From positions 1 to 64,000 of the forward strand of contig NZ_JACSWB010000292.1 in the NCBI RefSeq assembly GCF_016888135.1: a DNA stretch of 64,000 bases, given 5' to 3'. This DNA comes from Leptolyngbya sp. CCY15150 (GTDB lineage Bacteria > Cyanobacteriota > Cyanobacteriia > RECH01). Positions 28,450-37,713 of the stretch are shown piece after piece (position 1 is the stretch's first letter; each line of letters opens with the position of its first letter). The translations under genes were made by a program, and so were the position numbers. A model generated the notes under the pieces. That model was not told the DNA's origin. It did no database searches and saw nothing but the letters and a program-made list of their open reading frames with translations.

Positions 28450-30096
28450 ATGATGAACGGTCTCGGTTCCTTGCGTCGGGGTGGGCGATCGCTCGCTCAG
28501 TTGATTGGATTATTCTGTCTGTGCCTGTTTCTCACCGTAAGCTGCGGAGGCGGTTCCTCCACCGATTCTGCCGCCACTGACAGCAGCGCTAACGGACGCC
28601 TCACCCTAGGCACAACCCTCACAGTACGCACGGTGGATCCAGCCGATACCTACGAAATTTTTCCCGGCATCTTGCTTTATAACTTGGGCGATCGCCTTTA
28701 TGCCTACGAGCCAGGCACCACCGACCTCGTGCCCCAACTGGCTACCGAGATGCCCCAAATTAGCGACGATGGGCTCACCTACACCATTCCCCTGCGCGAC
28801 GACGTCACCTTTCATGACGGCAGCCCCTTCAATGCCGAGGCCATGGTCTTTTCCATCCAGCGGTTTATGGAGAATGGCGGTCGCCCTGCCTACCTGTTGT
28901 CCGATAAAATTGCCTCTGTGGAAGCCAGCGGCGACTACGAGATCACCATTCAACTCTCGGCCCCCTTTGCCGGCTTTCCCTCCCTCCTAGCCTTCTCTGG
29001 CGTCACCCCTGTGCCCCCCAGCGCCTACGAGATTGGCCCCGGCTCCTTTCAGCCCACCTCCTTCATCGGCACCGGCCCCTACAAGCTCAGCCAGATAGGA
29101 GCCGACCTGGTGCGCCTTGATGTGAATGAAGACTACTGGGGCGAGGCACCGGCCAATAACGGGTTAGACATTCAGATTTTCTCCAGCCCTGCCAACTTAT
29201 TCAACGCCTTTAGAACCAACACCGTTGATATTGCTTACCAAACCCTGGATCCTGATCAAATCAGCAGCTTGGTGCGCGAGGCAGAAACCAACAACTGGCA
29301 GGTGGAAGAGGCGGGCAGCACCGTGATCAACTATCTGGTGCTCAACCAAAAGATGGAGCCCTACGATAATCTGGATGTGAGAAAGGCGATCGCCTCCTTG
29401 ATTGACCGGCCCCTGTTGAACGAACGGGTTTTCCAAGGGCAGGCAGAACCGCTCTACAGCATTTTGCCCACCAGCTTCTCGGAATATGAGCCCGTGTTTC
29501 AAGAGGCCTATGGCGATGGCGACGCTGAGAAAGCCAAAGCTTTTCTAGAATCCGCTGGATTTTCCGAAGCCAATCCCCTACCGCTAGAAATTTGGTACAT
29601 TTCCACCTCCACCACCGACGGCTTGGCCGCCAGCACCCTAGAGGCATCCATTGAACAACAGGTGCCCGGTCTGGTGGACGTGACCCTCCAGGGCGTAGAA
29701 TCTGCCACCGCATTTGAAAATCTCGGGGATGGCATCTATCCCACCTTTATCCTCAACTGGTACCCCGACTTCTACGACGTCGATACCTTCATTCATCCCT
29801 TCCTCCACTGTGATGAAGGTTCGCCAGAAACCGGCTGTACCTCAGGACAAACCCAGGCAGGCGGCTCGTTCTACTACAGCGATCGCGTCATTGACTTGGT
29901 CAATCAGCAGCGCCTAGAGTCGGATGTGGACGCTCGCCGGGCGATTATTGCCGAGCTACAGCAGAGCCTGATCGAGGATGTTCCCTATGTGCCGCTGTGG
30001 CAGAAAAAGGACTATGCCTTCAGCCAGCCTAGTGTGGATGGATTTTCCATTCAGCCCACACAACAGGTGCTATTCTGGCAACTTAGTAAGTCTTAG
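28450..30096 (+). CDS. ABC transporter substrate-binding lipoprotein (peptide/nickel family 5)
   Basis: About 548 residues from the ATG at 28450; an ATG at 28378 would add 24 polar residues before the signal. A type II signal ends FLTVSC at Cys32, so the protein is lipid-anchored. The family 5 (DppA/OppA/NikA) fold is shown by GDRLYAYEPGTTDLVPQLA, DDVTFHDGSPFNAEAMVFSI, FIGTGPYKL and VRKAIASLIDRPLLNE. It would bind an oligopeptide or similar solute in the periplasm and deliver it to the permease encoded 9 bp downstream. No GCGATCGC-free island or foreign signature is seen. Confidence 0.92.
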   Translation: MMNGLGSLRRGGRSLAQLIGLFCLCLFLTVSCGGGSSTDSAATDSSANGRLTLGTTLTVRTVDPADTYEIFPGILLYNLGDRLYAYEPGTTDLVPQLATEMPQISDDGLTYTIPLRDDVTFHDGSPFNAEAMVFSIQRFMENGGRPAYLLSDKIASVEASGDYEITIQLSAPFAGFPSLLAFSGVTPVPPSAYEIGPGSFQPTSFIGTGPYKLSQIGADLVRLDVNEDYWGEAPANNGLDIQIFSSPANLFNAFRTNTVDIAYQTLDPDQISSLVREAETNNWQVEEAGSTVINYLVLNQKMEPYDNLDVRKAIASLIDRPLLNERVFQGQAEPLYSILPTSFSEYEPVFQEAYGDGDAEKAKAFLESAGFSEANPLPLEIWYISTSTTDGLAASTLEASIEQQVPGLVDVTLQGVESATAFENLGDGIYPTFILNWYPDFYDVDTFIHPFLHCDEGSPETGCTSGQTQAGGSFYYSDRVIDLVNQQRLESDVDARRAIIAELQQSLIEDVPYVPLWQKKDYAFSQPSVDGFSIQPTQQVLFWQLSKS

Positions 30097-30105
30097 GAAG
30101 AGACA

Positions 30106-31128
30106 ATGTCCCGCTCTAGCGCCCTACGGTACTACGTTCTATCTCGGTTGCTCTTAGCGCCCCTGATGCTGTGGACGGTGATCACCATTGTGTTTTTGCT
30201 GCTGCGGGTCAGCGGCAATCCCGTTGATGCCACCCTCGGCCCCCGTGCGCCAGAAAGCGCCAAGGAAGCACTGCGGATAGAGCTGGGCCTAGATGCGCCC
30301 CTGTGGCTGCAATATGTGCGATATCTGGGTGCTTTGCTCCAGCTTGATCTGGGCACTTCTATTGTCAATCGGGGGCAAACCGTTTGGCAGATCATCCGTG
30401 ACTACTTTCCCGCCACGGTGGAGCTAACGCTGTTGAGTATGCTGGTGTCGGTGGTGGTCGGGGTGGCGATCGGATCCCTGGCCGCCTCCCGGCCCAACAC
30501 GGCGGTCGATGCCGGGGGGCGGCTGTTTGGCATCATCACCTATGCTGTGCCCATGTACTGGTTTGGCATGGTGCTGCAGCTTGTGTTTGGCGTGTGGCTG
30601 GGCTGGTTTCCTACCAGCTTGCGCTACACCCCCGGTCTTAGCCCTGCCCCTGGCTTCACGGGGCTTTACGTCATCGATAGTTTAGTCCAAGGACGATTTG
30701 ACCAACTGGGCATCGCCCTGCATCACCTAGCCCTGCCTAGTTTGACCCTAGGAATCTTACTCAGCGGCATTTTTGAACGCATGGTGCGGATTAACCTCAA
30801 GCAAACCCTGCGGTCAGACTACGTGGAAGCGGCGCGGGCCAGGGGCATTCCCGAATATCGGGTTGTGCTCATCCATGCCCTGCGCAATGCCTTAATTCCA
30901 GTGGTCACGGTCTTGGGGCTAACCATTGCCTCCCTCCTCGGGGGAGCCATTCTCACCGAAGCCACCTTTTCCTGGCCAGGACTAGCCTTCCGGTTATACG
31001 AGGCGATCCGGATGCGCGATTACCCGGTTGTACAAGGAATCATGGTATTTTTTGGAGCCATTGTAGCGATCGCCAGCATTGCGATTGATATTCTCAACGC
31101 CTACATCGATCCACGCATCCGCTATTAG
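30106..31128 (+). CDS. ABC transporter permease (DppB/OppB type)
   Basis: A 340-residue permease with six membrane spans and the BPD_transp_1 signature. The EAA loop reads DYVEAARARGIPEYRVVLIHALRNALIP (split as DYVEAARARGI and HALRNALIPVV). It pairs with the preceding lipoprotein in one operon with a 9 bp gap. The partner permease (DppC type) and the ATPases are absent downstream, so the full importer must use subunits encoded elsewhere, as is frequent in cyanobacteria. Confidence 0.93.
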   Translation: MSRSSALRYYVLSRLLLAPLMLWTVITIVFLLLRVSGNPVDATLGPRAPESAKEALRIELGLDAPLWLQYVRYLGALLQLDLGTSIVNRGQTVWQIIRDYFPATVELTLLSMLVSVVVGVAIGSLAASRPNTAVDAGGRLFGIITYAVPMYWFGMVLQLVFGVWLGWFPTSLRYTPGLSPAPGFTGLYVIDSLVQGRFDQLGIALHHLALPSLTLGILLSGIFERMVRINLKQTLRSDYVEAARARGIPEYRVVLIHALRNALIPVVTVLGLTIASLLGGAILTEATFSWPGLAFRLYEAIRMRDYPVVQGIMVFFGAIVAIASIAIDILNAYIDPRIRY

Positions 31129-31268
31129 CGATCGCTTCCTCCATGCATCAGGATTGTTTTCCTTGATGGCTATCTGATCCCACTGCCGGAAATCAGAGCT
31201 ATCCTATGGGAGATGTTGGGTGACTACCCAGTTGTATTATCAGCCCTAAACTTTTTTGGGACACCGGG

Positions 31269-32051
31269 ATGTCGATCATGAAAAAACTGCCATTGCCTTC
31301 AGCACTGTCAACCGGTTGGTTTGCAGGGGCGATCGCCCTGACCTTATTCGGGGCCAGTTGTGCATCCGAGACTCCCACGGCTAGCGAAAGCGCGGTGCCC
31401 GTTCCCCCTGCGCCCACCGAACTGCCCCTGCAAGAGGATGATATGGATCCCCTGCCGACACCAGGCGTTACGGATCCTGACCTAGTTGACAGCGAAGCGG
31501 CGGCCAACGCGCCCCTGCCCGTGCCCACCCTGATTCCTCCCACAACCTCCGCTGGGCAAGTCGCCCGCATCCAATCAGGACGCAGCAATCCCTTTGCCCC
31601 CCTAGAACCCCATAGCGTTGTAATTAGCCGGCCAGCGTCCCCCACCCCAACGGCACAGCCCGCCACAGTCGCCGCCACCCTGCCCACTCCCCAAACCATT
31701 AGCACCGTACCTGTGGATCCTACGCCCATGCCTGTGGTGCAGCCCGGCGAGCCAACTCTCAGTGATGCGATCGCTGCTGCTCCCGGCACCTCGGTAGCGC
31801 CCACCACGCCATCGGCTCGCCTTGCTGACCTGATCGAGATTACCGGCGTCGTGGAAGTGGGCGGCCAGGTGAGTATTATTCTGCGAGCGCCCAATGAACA
31901 TACGAGTCGCTATGTACGGGTAGGAGACTATTTGGCCAACGGTCAAGTCTTGGTCAAGCGGGTGGATATGCAAGCTGGGGGTGAGCCTCTGGTAATTTTG
32001 GAGCAGGATGGTGTTGAAGTGCCCCGTTATGTAGGTAGTGGTGCTGCCTAG
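31269..32051 (+). CDS. Lipoprotein with PilP/GspC-like C-terminal domain
   Basis: A 260-residue protein. The N-terminal signal ends TLFGASC at Cys31, a good lipobox. Residues 32 to about 190 are Pro/Thr/Ala rich, except for GRSNPFAPL (about 105), which resembles the RDPF/NPF motif of PilP. The last 75 residues, ITGVVEVGGQVSIILRAP and VGDYLANGQVLVKRV, read like the beta-barrel of PilP or the homology region of GspC. These link pilus inner-membrane parts to the secretin. Function as a type IV pilus alignment protein is inferred. ATG 31269 or 31278. Confidence 0.75.
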   Translation: MSIMKKLPLPSALSTGWFAGAIALTLFGASCASETPTASESAVPVPPAPTELPLQEDDMDPLPTPGVTDPDLVDSEAAANAPLPVPTLIPPTTSAGQVARIQSGRSNPFAPLEPHSVVISRPASPTPTAQPATVAATLPTPQTISTVPVDPTPMPVVQPGEPTLSDAIAAAPGTSVAPTTPSARLADLIEITGVVEVGGQVSIILRAPNEHTSRYVRVGDYLANGQVLVKRVDMQAGGEPLVILEQDGVEVPRYVGSGAA

Positions 32052-32338
32052 TTCTCTGAGACGGACGTAACCCGCCTAGTTGCTAAGGCGGGAAGCCTTG
32101 CGCATCTTGGAAGTCCTTTTCGTTTTTCTGTCTTCGTTCGTCTGTCTTGCGGTCTTGGATCGTGTCAGCGCTCTGTTACCAAGAATGAATAAGTCCGGCA
32201 GAAACTAGGGCGATCGCGATAAGCTTTTGACTATGAGCAACTGATCCTCAACGGGTTCTCAATGGCGAGGGCGAGGTCTCTTGCTGTACCATGGTCAGCG
32301 TTCCTGTGATTTCTTCATCATCCTTGCGAGATGCGCCT

Positions 32339-32884
32339 ATGACGGAGTCTAGCCCCAACCGCATCAACCCCTTTGCGGCCGCCCAGCGGGCCCACAAGCT
32401 GCCCTATAGCCTTACCGATCAAGGCAGCTATCTATGTCCGGCCTGTCGCCATGGGCAAGTTCAGCAAATGGTGTTGATGGACACCTTTGCCTGCAATTTT
32501 TGCCGTCATATTTTCACCGCCAATCTTGCCGAGCAGACCCTACACATTGCAGATAGCTCCCAGCCTATGGCTTGGAAATGGAGCGGTCGGCGCTGGCAGT
32601 CCATCTATCCCCAAGGGGCTACCCTCAGCCCCATCGTGTGGATTATCGGACTGATCGTTGTCATCATGCCTTCGTCCCTTATCTGGCTGTCGTCCTATAT
32701 TTTTCCGCCCCTATCCGGCAGTCGCTGGTCTTGGTTTCCCATCCTGTGGGCAGGAATGACCCTAGCGTTTCACTTAATGATGGTGGGATGGCTGGTTGCC
32801 GAATACTATCAGCTACCGCTGTATGTATCCAGCAAAATTAAGCTGCGCCAGGCGGGTGAATTTCTCACCCGAATGCATCTCTAG
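32339..32884 (+). CDS. Membrane protein with N-terminal zinc ribbon
   Basis: About 181 residues. CPACRHG and CNFCRHIF, some 20 residues apart, form a four-cysteine zinc ribbon in the N-terminal third. Two membrane spans follow (IVWIIGLIVVIMPSSLIWL and FPILWAGMTLAFHLMMVGWLV). The family occurs in cyanobacteria with unknown role. The ATG at 32339 is preferred over one at 32291, as the extra 16 residues are poor. It converges with the ABC exporter with a 20 bp gap. Confidence 0.75.
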   Translation: MTESSPNRINPFAAAQRAHKLPYSLTDQGSYLCPACRHGQVQQMVLMDTFACNFCRHIFTANLAEQTLHIADSSQPMAWKWSGRRWQSIYPQGATLSPIVWIIGLIVVIMPSSLIWLSSYIFPPLSGSRWSWFPILWAGMTLAFHLMMVGWLVAEYYQLPLYVSSKIKLRQAGEFLTRMHL

Positions 32885-32904
32885 GCTGCATCTCTAACGA
32901 GCTT

Positions 32905-34653
32905 TTACTGCAGCACTTCTTCCAGTTTGTGTTGCTCCCATAGTTTCAGATACAGACCACCCTGCTGTAGCAATTCAGTATGGGTACCGGATTGCAGGAT
33001 AGTCCCCCGATCCATCACCAAGATGCGATCGGCTAGGGCTGCCGCTGACATTTGATGAGAGATAAAGATAACCGTCTTGCGCCGAGTCCCTTCAGATAGG
33101 TTTTGCAGGATTTGAGTGGCGGTTTGGTTATCTACGCTAGAAAGGGAGTCATCTAAAATCAAAATTGGCGCATCGACCAACAGGGCACGGGCTAGGGCTG
33201 TACGCTGACGCTGCCCTCCAGATAGGGTAATACCTCGCTCACCCACCAACGTCTTGTATTGCTGAGGAAAGTTCAAAATCTCGGGATGGATTTGCGCTGT
33301 TTTCGCCGCATACTCAACGTCCATCGCTTCACTCAGCGGATCGCCGTAGCGGATATTGTTGGTGATGCTGGTGCTAAATAGAAAACTATCTTGGGGAACG
33401 TAGGCGATCGCTCTCCGTAGATCAGCGAGCTGCAGATGGGTAATATCCTGACCATCCAGAAAAAGCTGACCGTCGGGAATATCCAACAGCCGAGGTAAGG
33501 CGCTGGCCAAGGTGGACTTACCTGAGCCAATCGGCCCGACGATCGCCACGGTTTCACCTGGCTCAATCACAAAATTGACGTCCTGCAGGGCTGGCACCAG
33601 CGTATCGGGATAGGCATAGCTGAGGTGTCGAGCTTCAATTCGCCCCTGCACATGGTTGACATCAAGGGCGATCGCCCCTGGTTCGGTATAGATCTTGGGC
33701 GTTGAGGTGAGGATATATTCAACGCGATCGATACTCACCTCTCCCCGCTGATAGGCCGTAATGGTGAAGCCTAGAATAGCGGTGGGGAAAACAAGCCGCT
33801 CAACGTAGAGCAGAAGAGCAATGAAGTCACCAATGCTGAGCAACCCACTCTGAATTGCTCCCGACCCTGCCCAAAGCACCATCAACAGGCTAATACTCGC
33901 CAATCCTCCCAGCATGGGGAATAAAATATTGCGGGTTTTCGCCAGCTTTAAGTTGGCACCCAGTAGCCGCTGGTTGAGCTGATGAAAGGCTCGGCGTTCA
34001 TTGTCTTCTTGCCCATAGATCTTAATCAGGGCCATGCCGTTCATGTCTTCCTGAATGAGCTCACTGATCCGTGACGTTTCTTCTTGAACATCCCGCTGTT
34101 CATCCCGCAGGCGATCGCTAAATAAATGCACGATCAAAAACAGGATGGGATAAACCGCGATCGCCAAGAGCGTAATTCTCCAGCTAATCGCCAGCATAAA
34201 CGGTAGCGTGAGCGCATAGGCAAAAACCGTATTGGCTAAACTCAATACCGCAAAGCCTACCAAACGTCGGATATTATCAACATCACTGGTGGAACGGCTG
34301 ATCAGATCGCCGGCCGGATTGCGAGAAAAATAGCTGGGCTCTAGGGTGAGTAGATGATTGAAAATACGCTGCTTCAGATCAAATTCCACCTGCCGACCCA
34401 CGCCAAACAGGGTGATGCGCGACACCATCCGCACCCCCCACATAAAGGTGGCTAGCACGAGCGTTAGGACAGCGTAAAAGACGACGCGATCGAAACTAAA
34501 GGTGACCTGTAATTCATCAATGCCATTTTTAATGAGCTGGGGAATATAGGCCCCAATCGCATTGACGATGAATAATGCTCCTACACCCAAGGCTGATTTT
34601 TGCCAATAGGGGTGCAGATAGGCACCAAGCTGTCTGAGTTTTGAAGTTGCCAT
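32905..34653 (-). CDS. ABC exporter (fused membrane and ATPase domains)
   Basis: A 582-residue half-transporter. The N-terminal domain has six membrane spans; the ATPase has Walker A GPIGSGKST, signature LSGGQRQR, Walker B LILDDSLSSVD and switch His in ISHQMS. The residue after the Walker B Asp is Asp rather than the catalytic Glu. That is the pattern of the degenerate half in heterodimeric exporters such as YheI/BmrC, so it may need a partner or hydrolyse ATP slowly. No partner is adjacent. It likely exports drugs or lipids. The ATG codes MATSKLRQLGAYLHPYW, usual for the group. Confidence 0.92.
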   Translation of the reverse strand: MATSKLRQLGAYLHPYWQKSALGVGALFIVNAIGAYIPQLIKNGIDELQVTFSFDRVVFYAVLTLVLATFMWGVRMVSRITLFGVGRQVEFDLKQRIFNHLLTLEPSYFSRNPAGDLISRSTSDVDNIRRLVGFAVLSLANTVFAYALTLPFMLAISWRITLLAIAVYPILFLIVHLFSDRLRDEQRDVQEETSRISELIQEDMNGMALIKIYGQEDNERRAFHQLNQRLLGANLKLAKTRNILFPMLGGLASISLLMVLWAGSGAIQSGLLSIGDFIALLLYVERLVFPTAILGFTITAYQRGEVSIDRVEYILTSTPKIYTEPGAIALDVNHVQGRIEARHLSYAYPDTLVPALQDVNFVIEPGETVAIVGPIGSGKSTLASALPRLLDIPDGQLFLDGQDITHLQLADLRRAIAYVPQDSFLFSTSITNNIRYGDPLSEAMDVEYAAKTAQIHPEILNFPQQYKTLVGERGITLSGGQRQRTALARALLVDAPILILDDSLSSVDNQTATQILQNLSEGTRRKTVIFISHQMSAAALADRILVMDRGTILQSGTHTELLQQGGLYLKLWEQHKLEEVLQ

Positions 34654-34760
34654 ACCAGGGGGACGTTAAGCTAGCGGAGAAAGGTAGTCCAATTGTTCCA
34701 TCCTAAACGACATCCTCAGCAAGGGTCGTAGAACTGCCCAGAAACCAGATAAATCGGGAC

Positions 34761-34786
34761 AAAAAAACCTACCGGGCTGGGTAGGT
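34761..34786 (-). terminator. Rho-independent terminator of sigA
   Basis: On the minus strand ACCTACC pairs with GGTAGGT around a six-base loop, followed by a run of seven T residues. It lies about 55 bases after the sigA stop. Confidence 0.88.
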
Positions 34787-34838
34787 CAATCTGGGATCCG
34801 AGAGGAAGCCTAGCTTCCCCTCGTCCAGTCATGGATGA

Positions 34839-35957
34839 CTAACGGATATATTCCTTCAAGACGCTGTTGCGATTGGGGTGGCGGAGTTTCCGCAGGGCCT
34901 TCGCCTCGATTTGGCGAATGCGCTCCCGAGTTACGTTGAAGATTTGACCGATTTCCTCTAGGGTCTTCATTCGGCCATCATCCAGCCCATAGCGAAGACG
35001 CAGCACATCGCGCTCCCGAGGGCTGAGGGTACCCAAAACACCCTCTAGATCTTCCCGCAGGAGACTCTTGGAAACCTGATCCTCTGGGGTCTCACCATCA
35101 GACTCAATAAAGTCACCCAAACGAGAGTCTTCTTCCTTACCAATGGGTGTTTCCAAAGAGATGGGAAGCTGAGCAGACTTGGCAATAAACCGCAGCTTCT
35201 CGATGGTCATTTCCATGCGAGTGGCGATCTCTTCCTCCGTTGGCTTGCGTCCCATTTCCTGAGACAGCAGCTTCGTGGTTTTCTTTATGCGAGAAATGGT
35301 CTCGTATAGGTGAACAGGAAGACGAATGGTTCTCGACTGATCCGCGATCGCCCTTGTGATCGCCTGCCGAATCCACCAAGTGGCATAGGTCGAGAATTTG
35401 TATCCCTTTTCGTGATCAAACTTCTCAGCGGCCCGAATCAACCCCAAGCTACCTTCTTGGATCAGATCCTGAAATGATAGGCCTCGGTTCATATATTTCT
35501 TGGCGATCGACACCACGAGTCGTAGGTTCGATTGCACCATCTTGTCCTTGGCACGTCGTCCAAGGTGTAGCCGGTAGCGGAACTTGGGAAGTTCCATGTT
35601 AACCGCTTCTGCCCATTCAGCATCAGCCGGTTCGCGAGCTAGCTCATCGGTCAGCTTTTCGCGAATACGCTCTAGCTCTAGCAGGTCAGCAATTTTACGT
35701 GCCAACTCAATTTCTTCATCAGCCCGCAGTAGACGAATGCGTCCAATTTCTTGCAGATACAGCCGAATCGAGTCTTCGGTGTAGTGCTTTTTCTTAGACT
35801 GGGTGCGACGACGAGTGGTCTTACCCTTGGCGACCTTCGTATCCTCCTCGTCTGGTTCGTCATACATGCCATCGCTTTCTTGCTCTCCACCCAGTAGGAG
35901 ATCTAGCTCATTGGCTGGCTGTTCAATCGTTTCAAGTACGTTGTTAGCCTGAGTCAT
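34839..35957 (-). CDS. sigA: Principal RNA polymerase sigma factor SigA (RpoD1)
   Basis: A 372-residue group 1 sigma factor. A short acidic and basic N-terminal part is followed by region 1.2 ([16 protein letters not shown]), region 2 with [16 protein letters not shown] and [19 protein letters not shown] (core binding and -10 recognition), region 3 and region 4 with [10 protein letters not shown] and [19 protein letters not shown] for the -35 element. It directs most housekeeping transcription. Length and ends match cyanobacterial SigA. Preceded by a long leader and followed by a terminator, so it is monocistronic. Confidence 0.97.
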   Translation of the reverse strand: MTQANNVLETIEQPANELDLLLGGEQESDGMYDEPDEEDTKVAKGKTTRRRTQSKKKHYTEDSIRLYLQEIGRIRLLRADEEIELARKIADLLELERIREKLTDELAREPADAEWAEAVNMELPKFRYRLHLGRRAKDKMVQSNLRLVVSIAKKYMNRGLSFQDLIQEGSLGLIRAAEKFDHEKGYKFSTYATWWIRQAITRAIADQSRTIRLPVHLYETISRIKKTTKLLSQEMGRKPTEEEIATRMEMTIEKLRFIAKSAQLPISLETPIGKEEDSRLGDFIESDGETPEDQVSKSLLREDLEGVLGTLSPRERDVLRLRYGLDDGRMKTLEEIGQIFNVTRERIRQIEAKALRKLRHPNRNSVLKEYIR

Positions 35958-36796
35958 GCCGTGCTCCTCATGCTCCTTAAATCAAAACTATCAGCGTTAA
36001 TTCTGAACGTAAATCGCTTATCGTCAATTAAAAATCGTGCATTTCACTGGACTGACCCATGGGCCAGACTCAGATCGAGGCGATCGCCTCTCTTTGCGCC
36101 AACAGAGTCTATATCGTTATCCGCTCTTGCATTCTCAATGCCACGATCGATAACTGTGGCTGAGGTGTAGACCCTTTATAAAGTCGGTCAATTCACGCTT
36201 CAGGAACACGGACTAAACCGATTCTAGCGCTGCCGACGCTCTATGGCCGTTAACCTCACCCACCAGCGTAGCAAATCTAATCATGAAAATTGCTTTTCCG
36301 AGCGGGAAGACTATGCAAACTATCGAAACAGACTAGGGTTGAGCATGATGCGATCGCCGACATAATGCTTGCCGACATCTATCACGCAATCTCAACATCC
36401 ATGGTAATCCCATCTGCTTGAAGGGAGTTGACTTGGTGAGTGACGACGGGATGACAGGTAGACTTCACAGGTTCCCAATCTAGCTTGCCCCAAATCAGAT
36501 CTTGGAGCTAGAGGGGAGGGCGGGCATTGCCCATGAAGACTGTTCAGGAATGGTCTCTCCACCTTAGCGACCAATAGAGCAGAAGCGTTGCATCAAGTCT
36601 ATGATTTTATTCAGCCATGTTGCTGATCTTTATATCCCCTTTTTATGGATATTGCCGCTGTCAATCCGCATGATCGCGTAATCTAGGATCGCTGTCGCGA
36701 AGGGCGATCGCCCATGCTGTCTTCGATCGAGCGGTTGTATAGCCCTCTATCCCAGGGGCTAGAGGACTCTCTCCTGACGTTTCGCTTTCTATCATG
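35958..36796. other. Gene-free region upstream of sigA
   Basis: Some 840 bases without a credible protein gene on either strand. It should hold the sigA promoter on the minus strand (35958-36200). Elements seen: a near-palindrome GGCGGGCATTGCCC-type repeat at about 36519, a HIP1 inside GGGCGATCGCCCATG at about 36703, and several AT-rich runs near 36600-36650. A non-coding RNA cannot be excluded. Confidence 0.45.
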
Positions 36797-36827
36797 AAAA
36801 ATGGACAAACCCGGCCAGGTTTGCCCA
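36797..36827 (-). terminator. Rho-independent terminator of the Spy-like gene
   Basis: On the minus strand TGGGCAAACC pairs along ten positions with GGTTTGTCCA (one G-T), followed by TTTTTC. It lies about 70 bases after the stop of the Spy/CpxP-like gene. Confidence 0.82.
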
Positions 36828-36895
36828 TAGATTCAGATTCGCTTCAAATTTAGAGTTGCTTCAGATCAAGATGCGATCGCGCTCAGCCTCGACGT

Positions 36896-37435
36896 TTATT
36901 GGCCCATTTGACTGCTTTGATTGCGCGGCCGTCCTTCACCCTCTGAGCAGGATCCATCACGATGGCGATCGCGACGCTGCCCTTGATGATTGCCCATGCG
37001 ATCGCGCATCATCGTGCGCAATTCATCCCGTTGAGCATCCGTGAGGATAGTGGACGCCTGATCATGGGCTGCCCCCATAATGGATCGAAGCTGATCCCGC
37101 TGGTCGGCATCTAAATCCAGATCGCGAAGGACGCCAAAAACTTCACCGCTATCAAATGCTGTGCTCAGTTGTGTTTGTTGATCAGGTGTGAGCACGGCTT
37201 CCACTTGGGTGCGCACTTGAGAGCGCAGGGCCTCAATATCAGCCTGCTGATCGGCAGATAGATCTAACTGCTCTACAACCTCAGCATGATAAGGACTCAG
37301 GAGTCCTGGCCCACCTCCATGTCCCATACCATCACCTGGGCCACCACCTGGGCGCTGAGCGATCGCCGCCGTGCCCCCTAGCCCGACCACACCGATTAAA
37401 CTAGCAATTATCCATACTTTGGGACGAATCATCAT
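36896..37435 (-). CDS. Spy/CpxP-like periplasmic protein
   Basis: About 179 residues from the ATG at 37435, with AGAAGGATG just upstream; the longer open frame adds residues without sense. A signal peptide (MIRPKVWIIASLIGVVGLGGTAAIAQ) is followed by a Gly/Pro/His-rich stretch and two Spy-type helical repeats, LDLSADQQADIEALRSQV...VLTPDQQTQL and LDLDADQRDQLRSIM...ILTDAQRDEL. The LTxxQ motif appears in diverged form. Such proteins are ATP-independent periplasmic chaperones or stress sensors. The end is Arg/His rich. It diverges from a two-component pair, which suggests coregulation. Confidence 0.82.
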   Translation of the reverse strand: MMIRPKVWIIASLIGVVGLGGTAAIAQRPGGGPGDGMGHGGGPGLLSPYHAEVVEQLDLSADQQADIEALRSQVRTQVEAVLTPDQQTQLSTAFDSGEVFGVLRDLDLDADQRDQLRSIMGAAHDQASTILTDAQRDELRTMMRDRMGNHQGQRRDRHRDGSCSEGEGRPRNQSSQMGQ

Positions 37436-37713
37436 CCTTCTCCAAATGCTTACACTATTGAAAATCACAACCCTGTCTAGCTGAGATACCTTGATCTTAA
37501 AAACTCCCCTGGCAAACCGTCGTCTGTCCAACGTCACGATCGCACTAGGAAAAACGTCATAGATCCTAGCGGCAAACCTACGCTACACCTGAGATCAAGG
37601 ATTGGTCAGAACAATGCGCTGTGACCGATCCAGAAGGATGGCTCCGGGAATACCCAGTTGTCTACGTCTAGGAGTCTCCTTGTCTACCCTCAGCTAAGCT
37701 GCCTTAATCTCAG

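Noticed and set aside
36181-36796. RNase P RNA, tmRNA or SRP RNA in the long gap upstream of sigA.
   Set aside because: The conserved cores of these RNAs (for example GAGGAAAGTC of RNase P) are not present.
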